Positions 19,948 through 31,004 of a stretch of DNA of 64,000 nucleotides are shown here, piece by piece. Below the pieces are notes generated by a model. The model worked only from the letters and a program-made list of their open reading frames with translations. It had not been told where the DNA came from and did not search any database. Each line of letters begins with the position of its first letter. The first letter of the stretch is position 1. The DNA comes from Kappaphycus alvarezii (Eukaryota > Rhodophyta > Florideophyceae > Gigartinales > Solieriaceae), in contig NADL03000041.1 of assembly GCA_002205965.3 (NCBI GenBank), positions 310,001 to 374,000 of the forward strand, read 5' to 3'. The translations under genes were made by a program, and so were the position numbers.

Positions 19948-22900
19948 CAGCATATAAGTAGTACTATCTCTTGATCTCATGAACCAAAAAGGGAAATATA
20001 AATGATTTATCCATTTAGTACAAATTTAGCGGAGCTTAGTTTGATTCCGGTAAGCATTCACCTATTTGTCGCTACAATGAACCATATTCAATGATATAGT
20101 CTTTATATGTTCTTTCCAGTTTATTATTTCCCCTTATCTAAATAAAATAGAGGGCATGGATTCGAAATCATCAACCACACCCTTACTCGTCCGACGGGAA
20201 ATTTTTGTGAAGTATTTTAGGGAAAACCAAAATTATTGGGATTACGGAAACAGAGGACATCTGGAGAGATCAAACAGCTTGAATAGAAAAGAGATCAAAA
20301 CCCATTACATTCAATTTTTAGGAGATGGAAATCTTGGTAATATAACGGTATGGAAATTAAAAGCCTTCCTCAACTCAAAATATGACTTGAAACTACAGAT
20401 AAACACTGTTTTATGTAATTTTTAAACTGAAAAAATATAAATCATCTATAAATATTACAAAGGATCCGCGCTCCGAGAATAATGTAATTTTTATACAACA
20501 ATTTACCGTCCCTCACCGGCACAAACAATTGAATTCACACTGGAATCAACCTTACCTCATTCATACCACTTGCCAAGCTCCTTACCTCATCCAAAGGAAA
20601 AAACCCGAGTCTTTCCTAACTACGCCTATGTTCAAGTTGTATTTTACGCATGAATATATACGATATTACAATTTCTCTGCTTCTATAAAATTAGTACAAG
20701 TACCTTAGGATACAATAAATTCGTCAACATGGTTCCTGAACCCATTTTATTGTCACATTATTATTTCGAGAATATGTTTAGAAACGGGAAATAGTTAAAT
20801 TACACCACTAGCAAAAAGTAAGGAATAAATGAACCGAGACGGCTTAGTATTTAAAGTATTTATATGCTTCTGTAATGAGAAATAGTACAGATCCATTTAC
20901 ACTAAAATGTAGCAGTATTTAATTAATCTAAGTAATTCTCAGAGAGTTTTTGAACAAAAATAGCTCAATATACAATTTTATTAGGTGCATCTTTTGATAT
21001 TGTAAAATAATACGGTAAATATTTTCTCTAGGAAAACTAAGATACAAAAAATAAATCTTTATCAGATTTTCAAGAAAATTTGCAAAGTACTCGCGTTTTG
21101 AACAACAAAACTTATCTTTCACTGGAATGATAAAACAATCAACTCAACAATGTATTGTAGGTTTTATTTGAAGTTAGAAAAAGAAGTTGATAAAACAAAA
21201 AAATCCACAAAAGTTCTACTTTTTTCTTGAGTATAGGGAGCGAAAACTCAAAAGCCATTTTCTAAAAATTTTTCTTAAAAAGCTGTGTAAAACGAGTAAT
21301 AAGACCGAACAAATTCAAAAACGTTAGTTTTTAGGTGTTATTTAAAATCTAAATTCTATTCATGTGAAGTCAAGAATTTTTTTCGTGTGCAGATAACGAT
21401 TAATATCATACGATTAAGCTATCACGTGGACTCTAGATATGCGTAGTAATTTTTAGATTTAATGATTCGAGAGCTTTAAAGGTCAGAGGGATTTGCTTAA
21501 AAGTACTTATTTTGTAATCTAAATATTAAATGAAGAATTAATGTGTTCGCAATAGCCTAATGGGTAGCGTCGTCGTAGCTAGTTAAATTTTATTGACCTG
21601 ATTAAACCTGAAGTGAACAAATAAACAGCTAGTAATCAGCACCAAAAAGACTGTAGTAAGCCTGATGTAATTTTTTTTGTGAACGTTAAATGGATGTGTT
21701 TCGGACAAATTGGCGGTGCACGGAATGGAAATATCCAGAGAAGATTCTTAGAGTACCTAAGTAATTGAGAGTAAAAAGTGAAGTATGTAGTAGGCCAAAG
21801 CTGCGGCAGAAGTGATCATCAGAAATTTGTCGCAGTCGTAACTTGGAATAGTACTCCCTTCGTTGATTAACTAAAATTTTCAATTTCTATATTTTTCCCC
21901 TTTCCAATCTATGATTATGTATAGAGTGCCTTCTCGAAGGAATTTCAAAGTAATTTTATTTTAAAGGACGTAAAACTTTGAATGAATTCCGTTCTAATCC
22001 ATTTATCTGTTTGGTACCGGCGAAACTGATCTCAAAAGGCCACGTGATTTCAAAAGCTGTCTCGGTAGGGTGAAAATTATACGTCAATTCCAATAGCATT
22101 TAGTTTCTATTCGTAAAGAAATCCCGACATTTGAGCTATCCCAACTATTAAAATGGTACGTCCTTTTTTGTAAACCACGATATATAAAGTATTCCTCTAG
22201 TTTTTTTGGTTAATATGCCTTCCGTTTTGAATAAGATTTCATCTCGCAATATAAACTGTAAATTTACAATCCAGTTTGGAGTATAAATAACGGAATTCAT
22301 TACTTTTGGAATTTACCGCAGGTTTTTGTTGAACTAGCCATGAAATTACGACACCCGCACCGATTAATTCGAAGCATATTTGTAGGAAATTGAGATTAAA
22401 AAGGTTTCAAAAGGCTAGAAGAGGCACAAAAATCAGGCACAAAGCTCGGGTTCATATTATCAATTTATTTCAAGTTTTCGAAGAGATAAAGTAAAACAGC
22501 CTAAAAATCTAGCATTATAATAGCTCATGGTACAAGCCAATCTAAGTGATTTCAAATATTTCCAGTATCAATTTCTCGAATAAGATCATTATTAAACATA
22601 TTTGGCTCCTCGAGAAGTTTCGTGCGGTGCTGTGGCTTCAAGCGAAGAATCGGATTGAACCAAAAATTCTAGTAAAGTTCAAAAATGGAACTTCCTTTGT
22701 TTTAATAACCTCATGGAGCTCTATGAATATTTTTGACAAGAGGTTTACCAATAATAAAGATACCTCACACAACGGATTGGTCTGTTCAATGTCCTAGGCT
22801 TCACTGCAGTACTAACAAAACAGTATAATATTCAAGAGTGAAGGTTAAAAGCGTCTCTAGAAGTGAACTAGGTTCATAGTTACTTGATTTTCTTTATTGT

Positions 22901-23180
22901 TTCAATATGATCTGCCATCCTTCTACTGCGGTAGTTAATGGAATAAAGGAGACAATAAATTAATCCATTAATATGCACATAATTTCGAAAGTTTCCATAG
23001 AAGCTTGACGATTATGAAGTACCAAAAAATGACTCTTGAAAAACATTAATACATTCCTGCAAACACCATAGGATGACTGAGATCTATTGGATTTCTTGAA
23101 AGCAAAACAAAAGAGACTATTACAAAGTGAATGGCAAGTAAAAGTTATTTTGAGCGGCTACCTATTTCTATTTTGGATCA

Positions 23181-23651
23181 ATGGCTGCACTTGAGCATGG
23201 CGCTCAAATAGTTCTTTCTTGTAAGGTTCGGGAGCTTCGCTGGAATGAAGAATATATAAAGTGTAATAGAAGTCAAAAGAAGGTCCAGAATCGCACAAAG
23301 AAGATCAGAAATGATCCTGGTCTCTCGTTTGTATCATTTAGATCCGAAGTAATTGAGCATACCACTATTTTGAGTTTTATCACTGTCCATGGTTTCAAAG
23401 GTATTTTATTTATTCATTTACTTTATTGCAGTTTCAAAGAAGATGGCTCTGAGTATCATAAACGGATTGTGTGGTATTCTGTGGAAACCATATTTTGTGC
23501 TGAAAGGCTCAATGAAGTCATTTTTGGGAAGTCACATCCAGCGCTGTTTGAATATTCTCTCAGAAATAAAAAACTTTTGGTATACTCCATTTTCAATGTT
23601 TCATTCTCAATTGTTCTAAATTTAATTTTTCGCTTTAATATTATCCCTTAA
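23181..23651 (+). CDS. Hypothetical ORF (156 aa) in the AT-rich region
   Basis: The longest open frame in the desert: 156 codons where local composition predicts a stop about every 13-15 codons. The N-terminal half is basic and the C-terminal third is hydrophobic (two possible membrane segments around residues 68-82 and 133-155). No family was recognised and there is no obvious promoter. It could be a chance frame or the last readable piece of a decayed gene. Confidence 0.2.
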   Translation: MAALEHGAQIVLSCKVRELRWNEEYIKCNRSQKKVQNRTKKIRNDPGLSFVSFRSEVIEHTTILSFITVHGFKGILFIHLLYCSFKEDGSEYHKRIVWYSVETIFCAERLNEVIFGKSHPALFEYSLRNKKLLVYSIFNVSFSIVLNLIFRFNIIP

Positions 23652-25965
23652 GACTTTCTTCAGGATTTACAATTTCATCATTAAAAGTTTGTCAATCCTC
23701 TAATACATTCTTTTATATTGCTTAAAATCTTTAAAATAAATGCAAAGGTGTTAAAACAAGTAATTTGAACCCATAAGGAGAATAAATGTACTTTTTATCT
23801 TTCAATTTTACAATCCATTCTTTCTTTCCATAGTATAGAAGTAATGAAAACGAGACAGAATAAGTAGCGGATACAACTTTTCTTTAAGTCATAAGAGAAA
23901 TAATTTGTCCATAATTGATATAGGAACCACTGTATTGTCCAATTTTCTCGTTTCAAAGCGATTTACTTGACAGCCTGGTCCTCGAATATCTCGTAGATTT
24001 TCAATAAAATTACAACATACTCATAATTTTCGAAACCTTTCTTTTGCTATATGTGTAACGTAATTATCTCCAACATAAAACAAAGGCACTCAAAATCAAA
24101 CACACTTAACTCAGTATATGTTTAACGCATTACGAGGATCACTTTTGAAGGTTTTGAAAATAAACATCTAATTTGCCTCCTTAGTTTCCCAAGATATTTA
24201 AAAATTGCAATTGAACGAAAATTAATGACTCACTTGTTATATAAAGCTTTCTAAAGCCACCTTAAATACTTTGAAAGTCAAAATTGACGATAAATCCGCC
24301 GATAAAAAACCCGTAATAGGCATTGATTATTTGTTTATACTAAAATGAAAAACATGGACGGTATAATTTACACTGTGAGGTGGTATAATGTAGAATATTA
24401 GTATTATTTCGAGATAAAAAAGGGAAAAGCTCATTCTCAAGCTTTGAATAAAATTTGCCTGATTAATAGAGGAATTCTGAAGCTTTCAGGTCTTGGAAAT
24501 GGTGAAAACCCCTTTATATCAAAGTGAACCAATATTAAAGAGTCTCATAAGATAAAATATTCAAATGAATGATCTGAAAATTACTTATGTATCGATTTGA
24601 AAAGTAGGGAATGATATAACTATATCCTTACAGATATAATCTAGGAAAACTTTTCCTATGTTAAAATTTCGGGTTGCGTTATTTACCTCATTTAAACTCG
24701 CTAAGACTACAGTTTGAGAGTATTCAGTATCGATCAAATACTGCGTAGTACTGAAAAATGCTCAGTAAATGAATTGAATTGAATTGGAAATGTGTATAAA
24801 TGAATACTATGGTAATTTAAGTTTCTCTATTTTATAGTTTAAAATAAGATTTATTACTTACATATTACTGTGTATTTTAATCGGGAGAACTATTTCAGGG
24901 CTTCGAAAGCATCCAATATCACTGTAATTTTAAAAAGTTACCTCTTTGCTCGAAGGTCTCTGCATACACCTGAGGATATCGTTGCACATTATTAAAGCAA
25001 TACAAAAAACATATTCCCGAAATACCAACAAATGCATTCATTTTTACATCAAAACGCAGCATTCTTAAACAATTGCGAGTATTTCGATGAATAGAAATGT
25101 TTAATAAAGATTTTTAACATAAATTTCAGTTACATTTTTACCATCAATTTGATTTAGTAACTAGTGGATTTTCTAAATAGTATTGTGAACGAATAAGTCT
25201 ACGAAAAATGAAATCCGTCTCTTAGCTGTGATTTTTGGGGCACCACAAGAGATCTCTCAGGCGTTCCATTATTTATTAATTAAAAAATGCAGTCTCCATA
25301 GAATATAAATAACAAGGTTTTATGACGTAATAGCTCGTAGAGAATCATCCAAGACTGATGACAAACGATTTTGGAAACCCAACATATGCCCCCGAATAGG
25401 TGTTTTTTGATACATGACACTAAGACCTGATATTGGCAGCAACTCGTATCAAAACTTTAGAATTGAGTTACAGATAATATTTTTTATTTTAGCACCTTTC
25501 CCTCTTTACATAGATTTGATCCGCACGTGATGAAAATAGATCTTTCAAATTATGCATGTATACTTCTAAAGTTTCGATTGTCGACTTGAGGCGAAAAATT
25601 CTCTTCTGCGGCTTTTTCCTAATGTAAAAAGGCATAAATGAATTTCTCCAATGCTTTTTGAATTAAAAACTATTTACGACAGGGGGGAACTTGAATTTAT
25701 ATGAAAACGACGCAGGTTGCTTTACGATTTTAATTCGCTTGAAATATTTTCATCCACTCACAATGATGAGAGCCCACGTTTAAAGAATAATTATTGAATG
25801 CAACATCAGTGCGAAATAAAGATATCATGTAAGTGCGAGTTTTGGGAGAAATGCCCAGTTTTTATATTTGAAGAAAAAAAGTTACAGGATTTCGACTGAT
25901 GAGGTGGAAAAATTGATAAAAGAAAAGCTTTAAGGTGGATTGATATTAAAAATATATGGTCAAAA

Positions 25966-26268
25966 TGTTGACGAATGGTCGCCTACTCCTCAAGCAAAGT
26001 AATTGATGTTAAGAATGATAGAAAACTTGTTTTTGATGTGGTGAAGTTGAAATCGCATTACAGGTAAGACCCGATCTGGTATGTGATCTGTAATTAGATC
26101 AGATCTAGAATTTGAAATATTTTGGAATTTAGAGCTAGGTAGGTACAAAACGCATATAAGTAGTAGTTCTGCTCCGACCGAACGACCGAAGTAAAAGTTC
26201 AGCGTCATCTTAATCTGAAGTTCCTCTTTGTTCTTCTCTCCTTTGCCCTATTTCGTCAACCTTTATTA
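25966..26268 (+). repeat. Copia 5' LTR
   Basis: About 303 bp starting TGTTGACGAATGG, matching 30700-31004 at roughly 95% by eye. The shared core includes TCTGTAATTAGATCAGATCT. A TATA-like CATATAAG lies at about 26153-26160. It ends at CTTTATTA just before the primer site; the terminal dinucleotide is not a canonical CA. Confidence 0.88.
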
Positions 26269-26282
26269 GGTTATGGGCCCAG
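26269..26282 (+). promoter_or_regulatory. Half-tRNA primer binding site (initiator Met anticodon arm)
   Basis: GGTTATGGGCCCAG is the exact complement of the eukaryotic initiator tRNA-Met anticodon stem-loop (CTGGGCCCATAACC). Priming by an internal tRNA cut is the known mechanism of Drosophila copia and some algal and insect relatives. Confidence 0.85.
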
Positions 26283-26984
26283 AAGGTCAAGTATAACAGA
26301 CTTCATCGCCTCACTGCTTCTTGCACTTACCTTCTTTGAACTTTTGTTTTCTTTGTCTGTGTCTGTTTGAACCTTCTTTACCTAGTGGTTAGTGTATCAT
26401 CCTTGTGGTGGTCGCTGCTATCTCTGTTGAACCTTCCACTTGTGGTTGCGGTATCTCCACTTTGTGGTGATCTCTGTGTGGTACCTGTGGGCTGGAGTGC
26501 CAGGTACTCTCCACATCAAGTATTCCTGGGTCAGGGTCCCGTTTGTGGTGGTATTGTGCGTGGCGACTATCGTTAATTCGGGACTGTTGGTGGGACCAGA
26601 ACCCGGGAAAATCGTTGTGTTTCGTGCAACTCTCCCGCAAGAGACCAGATTGGTAACGGGGGTAGACACATGTGAGAGTCATTAGCCCTCCTGTGGACGT
26701 CTCGTACGGATTATTGCGCGCTGCTCTGGTGTGGGAAAGAGTGGGTCAGACAGCTGAACCGCATTTCACCGGAGAACGATAACCGGGTCAAGAGTCCGAT
26801 TCCTAGGGACCGAGGAATACTATTTCTCACCTTCACATTTGTGTTGGTAAAGGACCCGGACTGGTGACCAGTCTTCATTCTCTAGGTCAAGACTAAGAAG
26901 AACAAGTCTAATACCAAGATCAAGATTTTATTTTGTATCATCATCACCATCTACTTCTGTCATCAACTTCATAAAGCATCAACA

Positions 26985-27965
26985 TGTCGGACTCTGACTC
27001 CAAGACACAATACTTCGAGCGGCATCAAGATCCCGCCTTTTAACGGTCGTCGCGGTGAGGATTATGGGTTATGGAGCCTGCGACTTCGGCTGCCTGCAGA
27101 GTAAAACTAGTTTGCAACGTTGTTGATCCATCCTACGCATCGTCTACCTCCCCGATACCTCGACCGGTGTGGGCACTGATCCTCTCGTATCATCGTCAAA
27201 CGTGAAAGGCATCTGGCATGATAATATCTGCACTTGGCAATGCTCCTCTCCTAGTTTTACTCGAGGCTGACGACGACTTCAACGAATGCTCAAGTTGTTG
27301 GACGCGCGGTATGCTTCAAATCGAACCGTATCCAGGATTGCTGTTCAGACTCAGCTCTTCCGAATGACGTATACAGACAAAACTGTCAACATGTGTTGAC
27401 CAGTACACGTCGCTGTGGAACCAACTCGAGCAAATTGGCAAGAATGCCGCCATTCCAAACACTCACAAGGCACCCATGCTACTGGCCTCTATCGATCCTA
27501 AATGTACGCTTGAGTCCACTGCCGCCGCATTTCGAACAAAGGATGTTGCTGGCCTCACCTGGGACTACATCGCGACTACACTTATAGACGAGTACAATGC
27601 CAGGCACCTCTCCCCGCAGCTTCTAGTCGTGCAAACAAGAACCGCTCTAAACGCAAAAGGAAGAAAAAAGGCGGTTCGGGCTCGGGAACACGCAACGAGT
27701 TTCGTCAGGACAGTTCTGATTCTGAGTACAACACCTCCGACACCGACCAGGGAGCACACTAATTCGCTGCGGCACTCAAATCTTTTAGGATGGATCGAGG
27801 TGGCAGCAGCAATGGCCATCACTGAGACTTCTGCGATAAGGATGGGCACACAGAGGACAGGTGTTCTCTCAACCCTGACAACCCTAACAACAAGTTCCCA
27901 CCGAAGGTCAGGCAGCTCTTTTCTGCCCATATCAACTCACGTGAACTTCCCTCTTTGCACAAGCA
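26985..27965 (+). pseudogene. gag: Copia gag with zinc knuckle (broken)
   Basis: ATG at 26985 opens a short frame. After a shift, 'IKIPPFNGRRGEDYGLWSLR' marks the copia gag N-terminus. Then come QYTSLWNQLEQIGKNAAIPN (about 27400) and the frame 27476-27988 with 'LTWDYIATTLIDEYNARHL' (UBN2/gag domain). A CCHC knuckle at about 27828-27873 reads x-DFCDKDGHTEDRC, with its first Cys position occupied by a TGA stop. The sequence runs directly into the pre-integrase region, leaving no room for protease. Confidence 0.75.
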
Positions 27966-28780
27966 CGCTGATGGTGTACCTCGGTTAAGTCAGTTGCAAG
28001 ACGTCTGTCGGGCATGTCGCCTCGGAAAGGCTCACAAGCTTCCTCTTGCTGACCACTTTGACCACGCCTCTGCGGTTTGTGTGGTTGTCCATTCCGACAT
28101 TGTTGGTCCGCTCGAGCCATCCTTTCCCGACTACTTCAGATATGTGTCGACGTTTCTGGACGGACACTCCCGGTACACATTTATTGGCATGATTAACAAA
28201 CTCAGTCCTCTAGGTGAAGTATTTGACAGGTTGTCGTCCAAGTTCCGTGAGATCAGAGGAGCTATCATCAGAAACGTTCACTCGGATGGTGCCAAGGAGT
28301 ACATGGCTTTGTAGGATTCCTTGGGAGGAGGCGGTGAAAGAAAGTCATTCTCCCCGCCATATACTCCAGAACTCAACACAGTCGCCGAACGAGTGAACCG
28401 CACCATGGTAGAGGACGCGTTGTCAATGCTTATCCAGGCCAACTTACCGGCATGTATGTGGCCATTCGCTATTAAACATACCATTTATGTTCGAAACAGG
28501 GTGCCTCACTCAAGCATCGGGCCCACGCCTTTCTCTGTGTTCACTGGCAAAACTACACCGCTAAAGCATGCCGTGTCTTTGTTTGTACTGCATATGTATT
28601 GCGCGTGCCTCATGGTTCAAAATTTGAGGCGCGAGCAGTGGAAGGAGCGTACTTGGGGACACTTGAGCACGGCGTATACAGAGTACTGGTAACAGATGAA
28701 GGTGACATACCTCGCCTTGTGGAGTCTCGTCATGTCACATTCGATGAGTCAAAGTTCCCCGGAGCACCTAGTCTTGAGGA
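27950..28780 (+). pseudogene. Copia integrase (broken)
   Basis: The pre-integrase zinc site (H-x3-4-H at SLHKHADG; CRACRLGKAHKLPL) is followed by the rve core: first acid in VVHSDIVGPLEPS, second in VHSDGAKEYMAL, third in 'YTPELNTVAERVNRTMVEDA'. An in-frame TAG at 28312-28314 separates the second and third acids. Frame breaks near 28590 lead to the C-terminal 'GAYLGTLEHGVYRVLV' segment. It would insert element cDNA into the genome. Confidence 0.85.
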
Positions 28781-29060
28781 GCATATGGAGGAAAACACTC
28801 CATCGGACGACACATTTGATCCCGAGTCGGTGTCAGAAAGCGAAAGCGATTACCCTCCCGAGGACACCGACGGAATTTGCATTGATGACATCAATGATTA
28901 AATCTCACAGAGTGAAGGTGATGATGACGAGGATGATGAAGTTGACGTTGGTGTATCACCTCTGGAGGAGTCTGACTCTGAGGCTGATGGGGACGACGAG
29001 GACGATGATGACAGTGACGAGTTTGATGATGCTCATGATGAACACATTTCTGTCTTGACG
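28780..29060 (+). other. Very acidic linker between copia integrase and RT
   Basis: In the element's reading frames this stretch encodes a long run dominated by Asp/Glu/Ser (for example DDDEDDEVDVG and ADGDDEDDDDSDEFDD), interrupted by one stop at 28899-28901. GATGA-type repeats underlie it. Copia linkers here are usually variable, but one this acidic is notable. Confidence 0.6.
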
Positions 29061-29960
29061 CCTAAGGATGAAGGTCAGGAGACGTCACGACATCCAAGAC
29101 GCACTCGTCGTAAACCTCCGTGGTACATGGCTGCGTCTGCACAATGCACGGATGAGGTGCGTGTCACTACGAGCGATAAACCCACCCTTCTTGGAGCTCC
29201 GAATGCCAGTCCGCACGATCGGGATCTGTGTCTTTCTGCCATCGACGAGGAATTTGAGCATCTAAAATCAAAAGACACGTGGTAACCAGAGGACTCACCG
29301 GGATCGCAGCCACTTCCTAAACAAACCATATTCAAGGTCAAACGCAAGTCAGACGGTAATGTGGAACGATTCAAAGCTCGGATTGTTGCCGGAGGAAACT
29401 TCCAGGTGTACGGTCAAAAATACAAAGATACTTGGTGTTAAGAGTCGGAATGTGTGTTGCTCAGATATATGTAAAACCCGCGTTCCTGAATGGGGAGCTT
29501 GCAGAGAGTGTGTGGGTAATGTCTTCTCGTGGAATACCCGGCAGAAAGTCACAGTTTTACCGACTTGTTAAGGCAATCTACGGACTGAAGCAGGCCCATC
29601 TTGCGTGGCACACTAAACTATGAAGGGACCTTCAGAGTATCGTGTTTGAGGAGCTACCAAGTGCACCTTGTGTTTTCACTCGAAAGGGCACTACAAACAT
29701 GCACGCTTACATCTTGGTGTACGTTGACGATATTCTAATTGGCACACACCATTCCTGAACGAAACGCCATTGCGGAGGAGCTGGAGTCGTTGTACCAGCT
29801 TCGAGTCACTAATGATGTTGAGTTATTCCTTGGTGTTCAACTGAAGTGGAAAGAGGATTCTAAAGGAGAACTTGTTTCACTCAAAATGATTCAGCCTCTT
29901 TACACTGAAAGTGGGTTGCGCCGATTTGGACTGGAGGAGTCAATATCTGCCCGCACTCCT
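29055..29960 (+). pseudogene. Copia reverse transcriptase (broken)
   Basis: RVT_2-type motifs in order: 'ASPHDRDLCLSAIDEEFEHL', 'FKARIVAGGNFQVYGQKYKD', 'VYVKPAFLNGELAESVWVM'-like, 'FYRLVKAIYGLKQAHLAWH', and the catalytic YVDD box in 'AYILVYVDDILIGT' (about 29704-29745). Then 'LYQLRVTNDVELFLGVQLKW'. At least four stops or shifts occur, and a short deletion after YKDTW removes part of the palm. Confidence 0.88.
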
Positions 29961-30035
29961 ATGGTCGAAGCCTTCTTCCATGGCCTGGCGTCTGAGGAAG
30001 ACAAGTCAGTGGTTCACATAGAGCGTTACCAGTAG

Positions 30036-30753
30036 ATGATAGGATCGCTTCTATACCTAGCAGTTCGATCGCATCCGGACATAATGGTTGCTGTGCTGAT
30101 TCATGCAAGGTTCCAGAAGGCCCCAACCGCTTACTGTCATCGTGGGGTGAAGCTAGTGCTACGCTATCTCCGAGGAACTTATGAACATGGCATAACGTAT
30201 GCGCCTGGGAGTATGGGTCTGCAAGCATTCGTGGACTCGGATTACGCTGGGTACAACACTCATCGTAAGTTAATGTCAGGATATGTGGTCAAATCTGTAA
30301 CACCATAGCTGTTTGGGGGAGCAAGAAGCACACAGCAGTGGCTCTGTCGACTTGCAAGGCGGAATACTATGCCCTGTGTCTCGCAGCCCAAGAGATACTT
30401 TGGATTGGTCGAGTAATGAAGGAAGCTGCCTACAGACCAGGGAAGTAGCGGTGCCACTTCGTTCGGGCAACCAGGCAGCAATTGACTGGGCAACAGGAGA
30501 ACGTTTTCCATAGGGTCGTACTAAGCACATAGACGTTCGTGTGGACTTCGTGCGAGACCTTGTTGCCGGATCAAGTATTGTGGTTGTTTATGTTCCGTCA
30601 GCTGAGAACGATGCTGACATATTCACAAAGCCACTTGGTGAAGTTGTACTGAAAGGAATCATGAGACGGATTGGGCTTGGAGGAGAAAGCGAGGAGGAGT
30701 GTCGAGGAATGGTCGCTTACTCCTCAAGCAAAGTAATTGATGTTAAGAAATGA
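30036..30753 (+). pseudogene. Copia RNase H (broken)
   Basis: 'MIGSLLYLAVRSHPDIMVAV' (conserved copia segment), 'LRYLRGTYEHGITYAPGS' and 'GLQAFVDSDYAGYNTHRKLM' (first catalytic acid) in frame 30036-30308. After a stop come the CKAEYYAL-like and QAAIDWA-like pieces, then 'VVVYVPSAENDADIFTKPLG' in 30541-30753, the standard copia RNase H end. Confidence 0.85.
30674..30699 (+). promoter_or_regulatory. Copia polypurine tract
   Basis: A purine-rich stretch ending GCGAGGAGGAG abuts the TGTCGAGGAATGG start of the 3' LTR. Confidence 0.75.
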
Positions 30754-31004
30754 TAGAAAACTTGTTTTGATGTGGTGAAGTTTAAATCGCATTACGGGGT
30801 AAGACTTGATCTGGTATGTGATCTGTAATTAGATCAGATCTAGAATTTGAAATATTTTGGAATTTAGAGCTAGGTAGGTACAAAACGCATATAAGTAGTA
30901 GTTCTGCTCCGAACGAACGACCGAAGTAAAAGTTAAGCGACATCTTCACCTGAACTTCCTTTTTTCCTCTTCTCTCCTTTGCCCTACTTCGTCAACCTTT
31001 CTTA
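30700..31004 (+). repeat. Copia 3' LTR
   Basis: About 305 bp, starting TGTCGAGGAATGG and ending CTTTCTTA. Matches 25966-26268 with scattered substitutions and small indels. Confidence 0.88.

Larger units (their letters stand above)
16020..25965. other. AT-rich gene desert
   Basis: About 10 kb with G+C near one third by eye, markedly lower than both flanks. No domain, tRNA or transposon motif was recognised on either strand. The longest open frame is 156 codons (23181-23651, listed). One 92-bp tandem duplication occurs at 19765-19947. It ends exactly at the left LTR of the copia element. It could be pericentromeric or heterochromatic DNA, a heavily decayed insertion, or very long non-coding spacer. 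Confidence 0.6.
25966..31004 (+). mobile_element. Decayed Ty1/copia element
   Basis: LTRs 25966-26268 and 30700-31004 flank gag, integrase, RT and RNase H in the copia order (integrase before RT). The primer site matches the anticodon arm of initiator tRNA-Met, as in Drosophila copia, and a polypurine tract abuts the 3' LTR. Protease appears deleted. There are many stops and frame breaks. LTR divergence (about 5% by eye) is higher than in the chromovirus, so this insertion is older. No clear target-site duplication was found. Confidence 0.9.

Noticed and set aside
21543..21610. Possible tRNA in the AT-rich desert
   Set aside because: A D-arm-like AGCCTAATGGGTAGCG is present, but no anticodon arm, T-arm or acceptor pairing.
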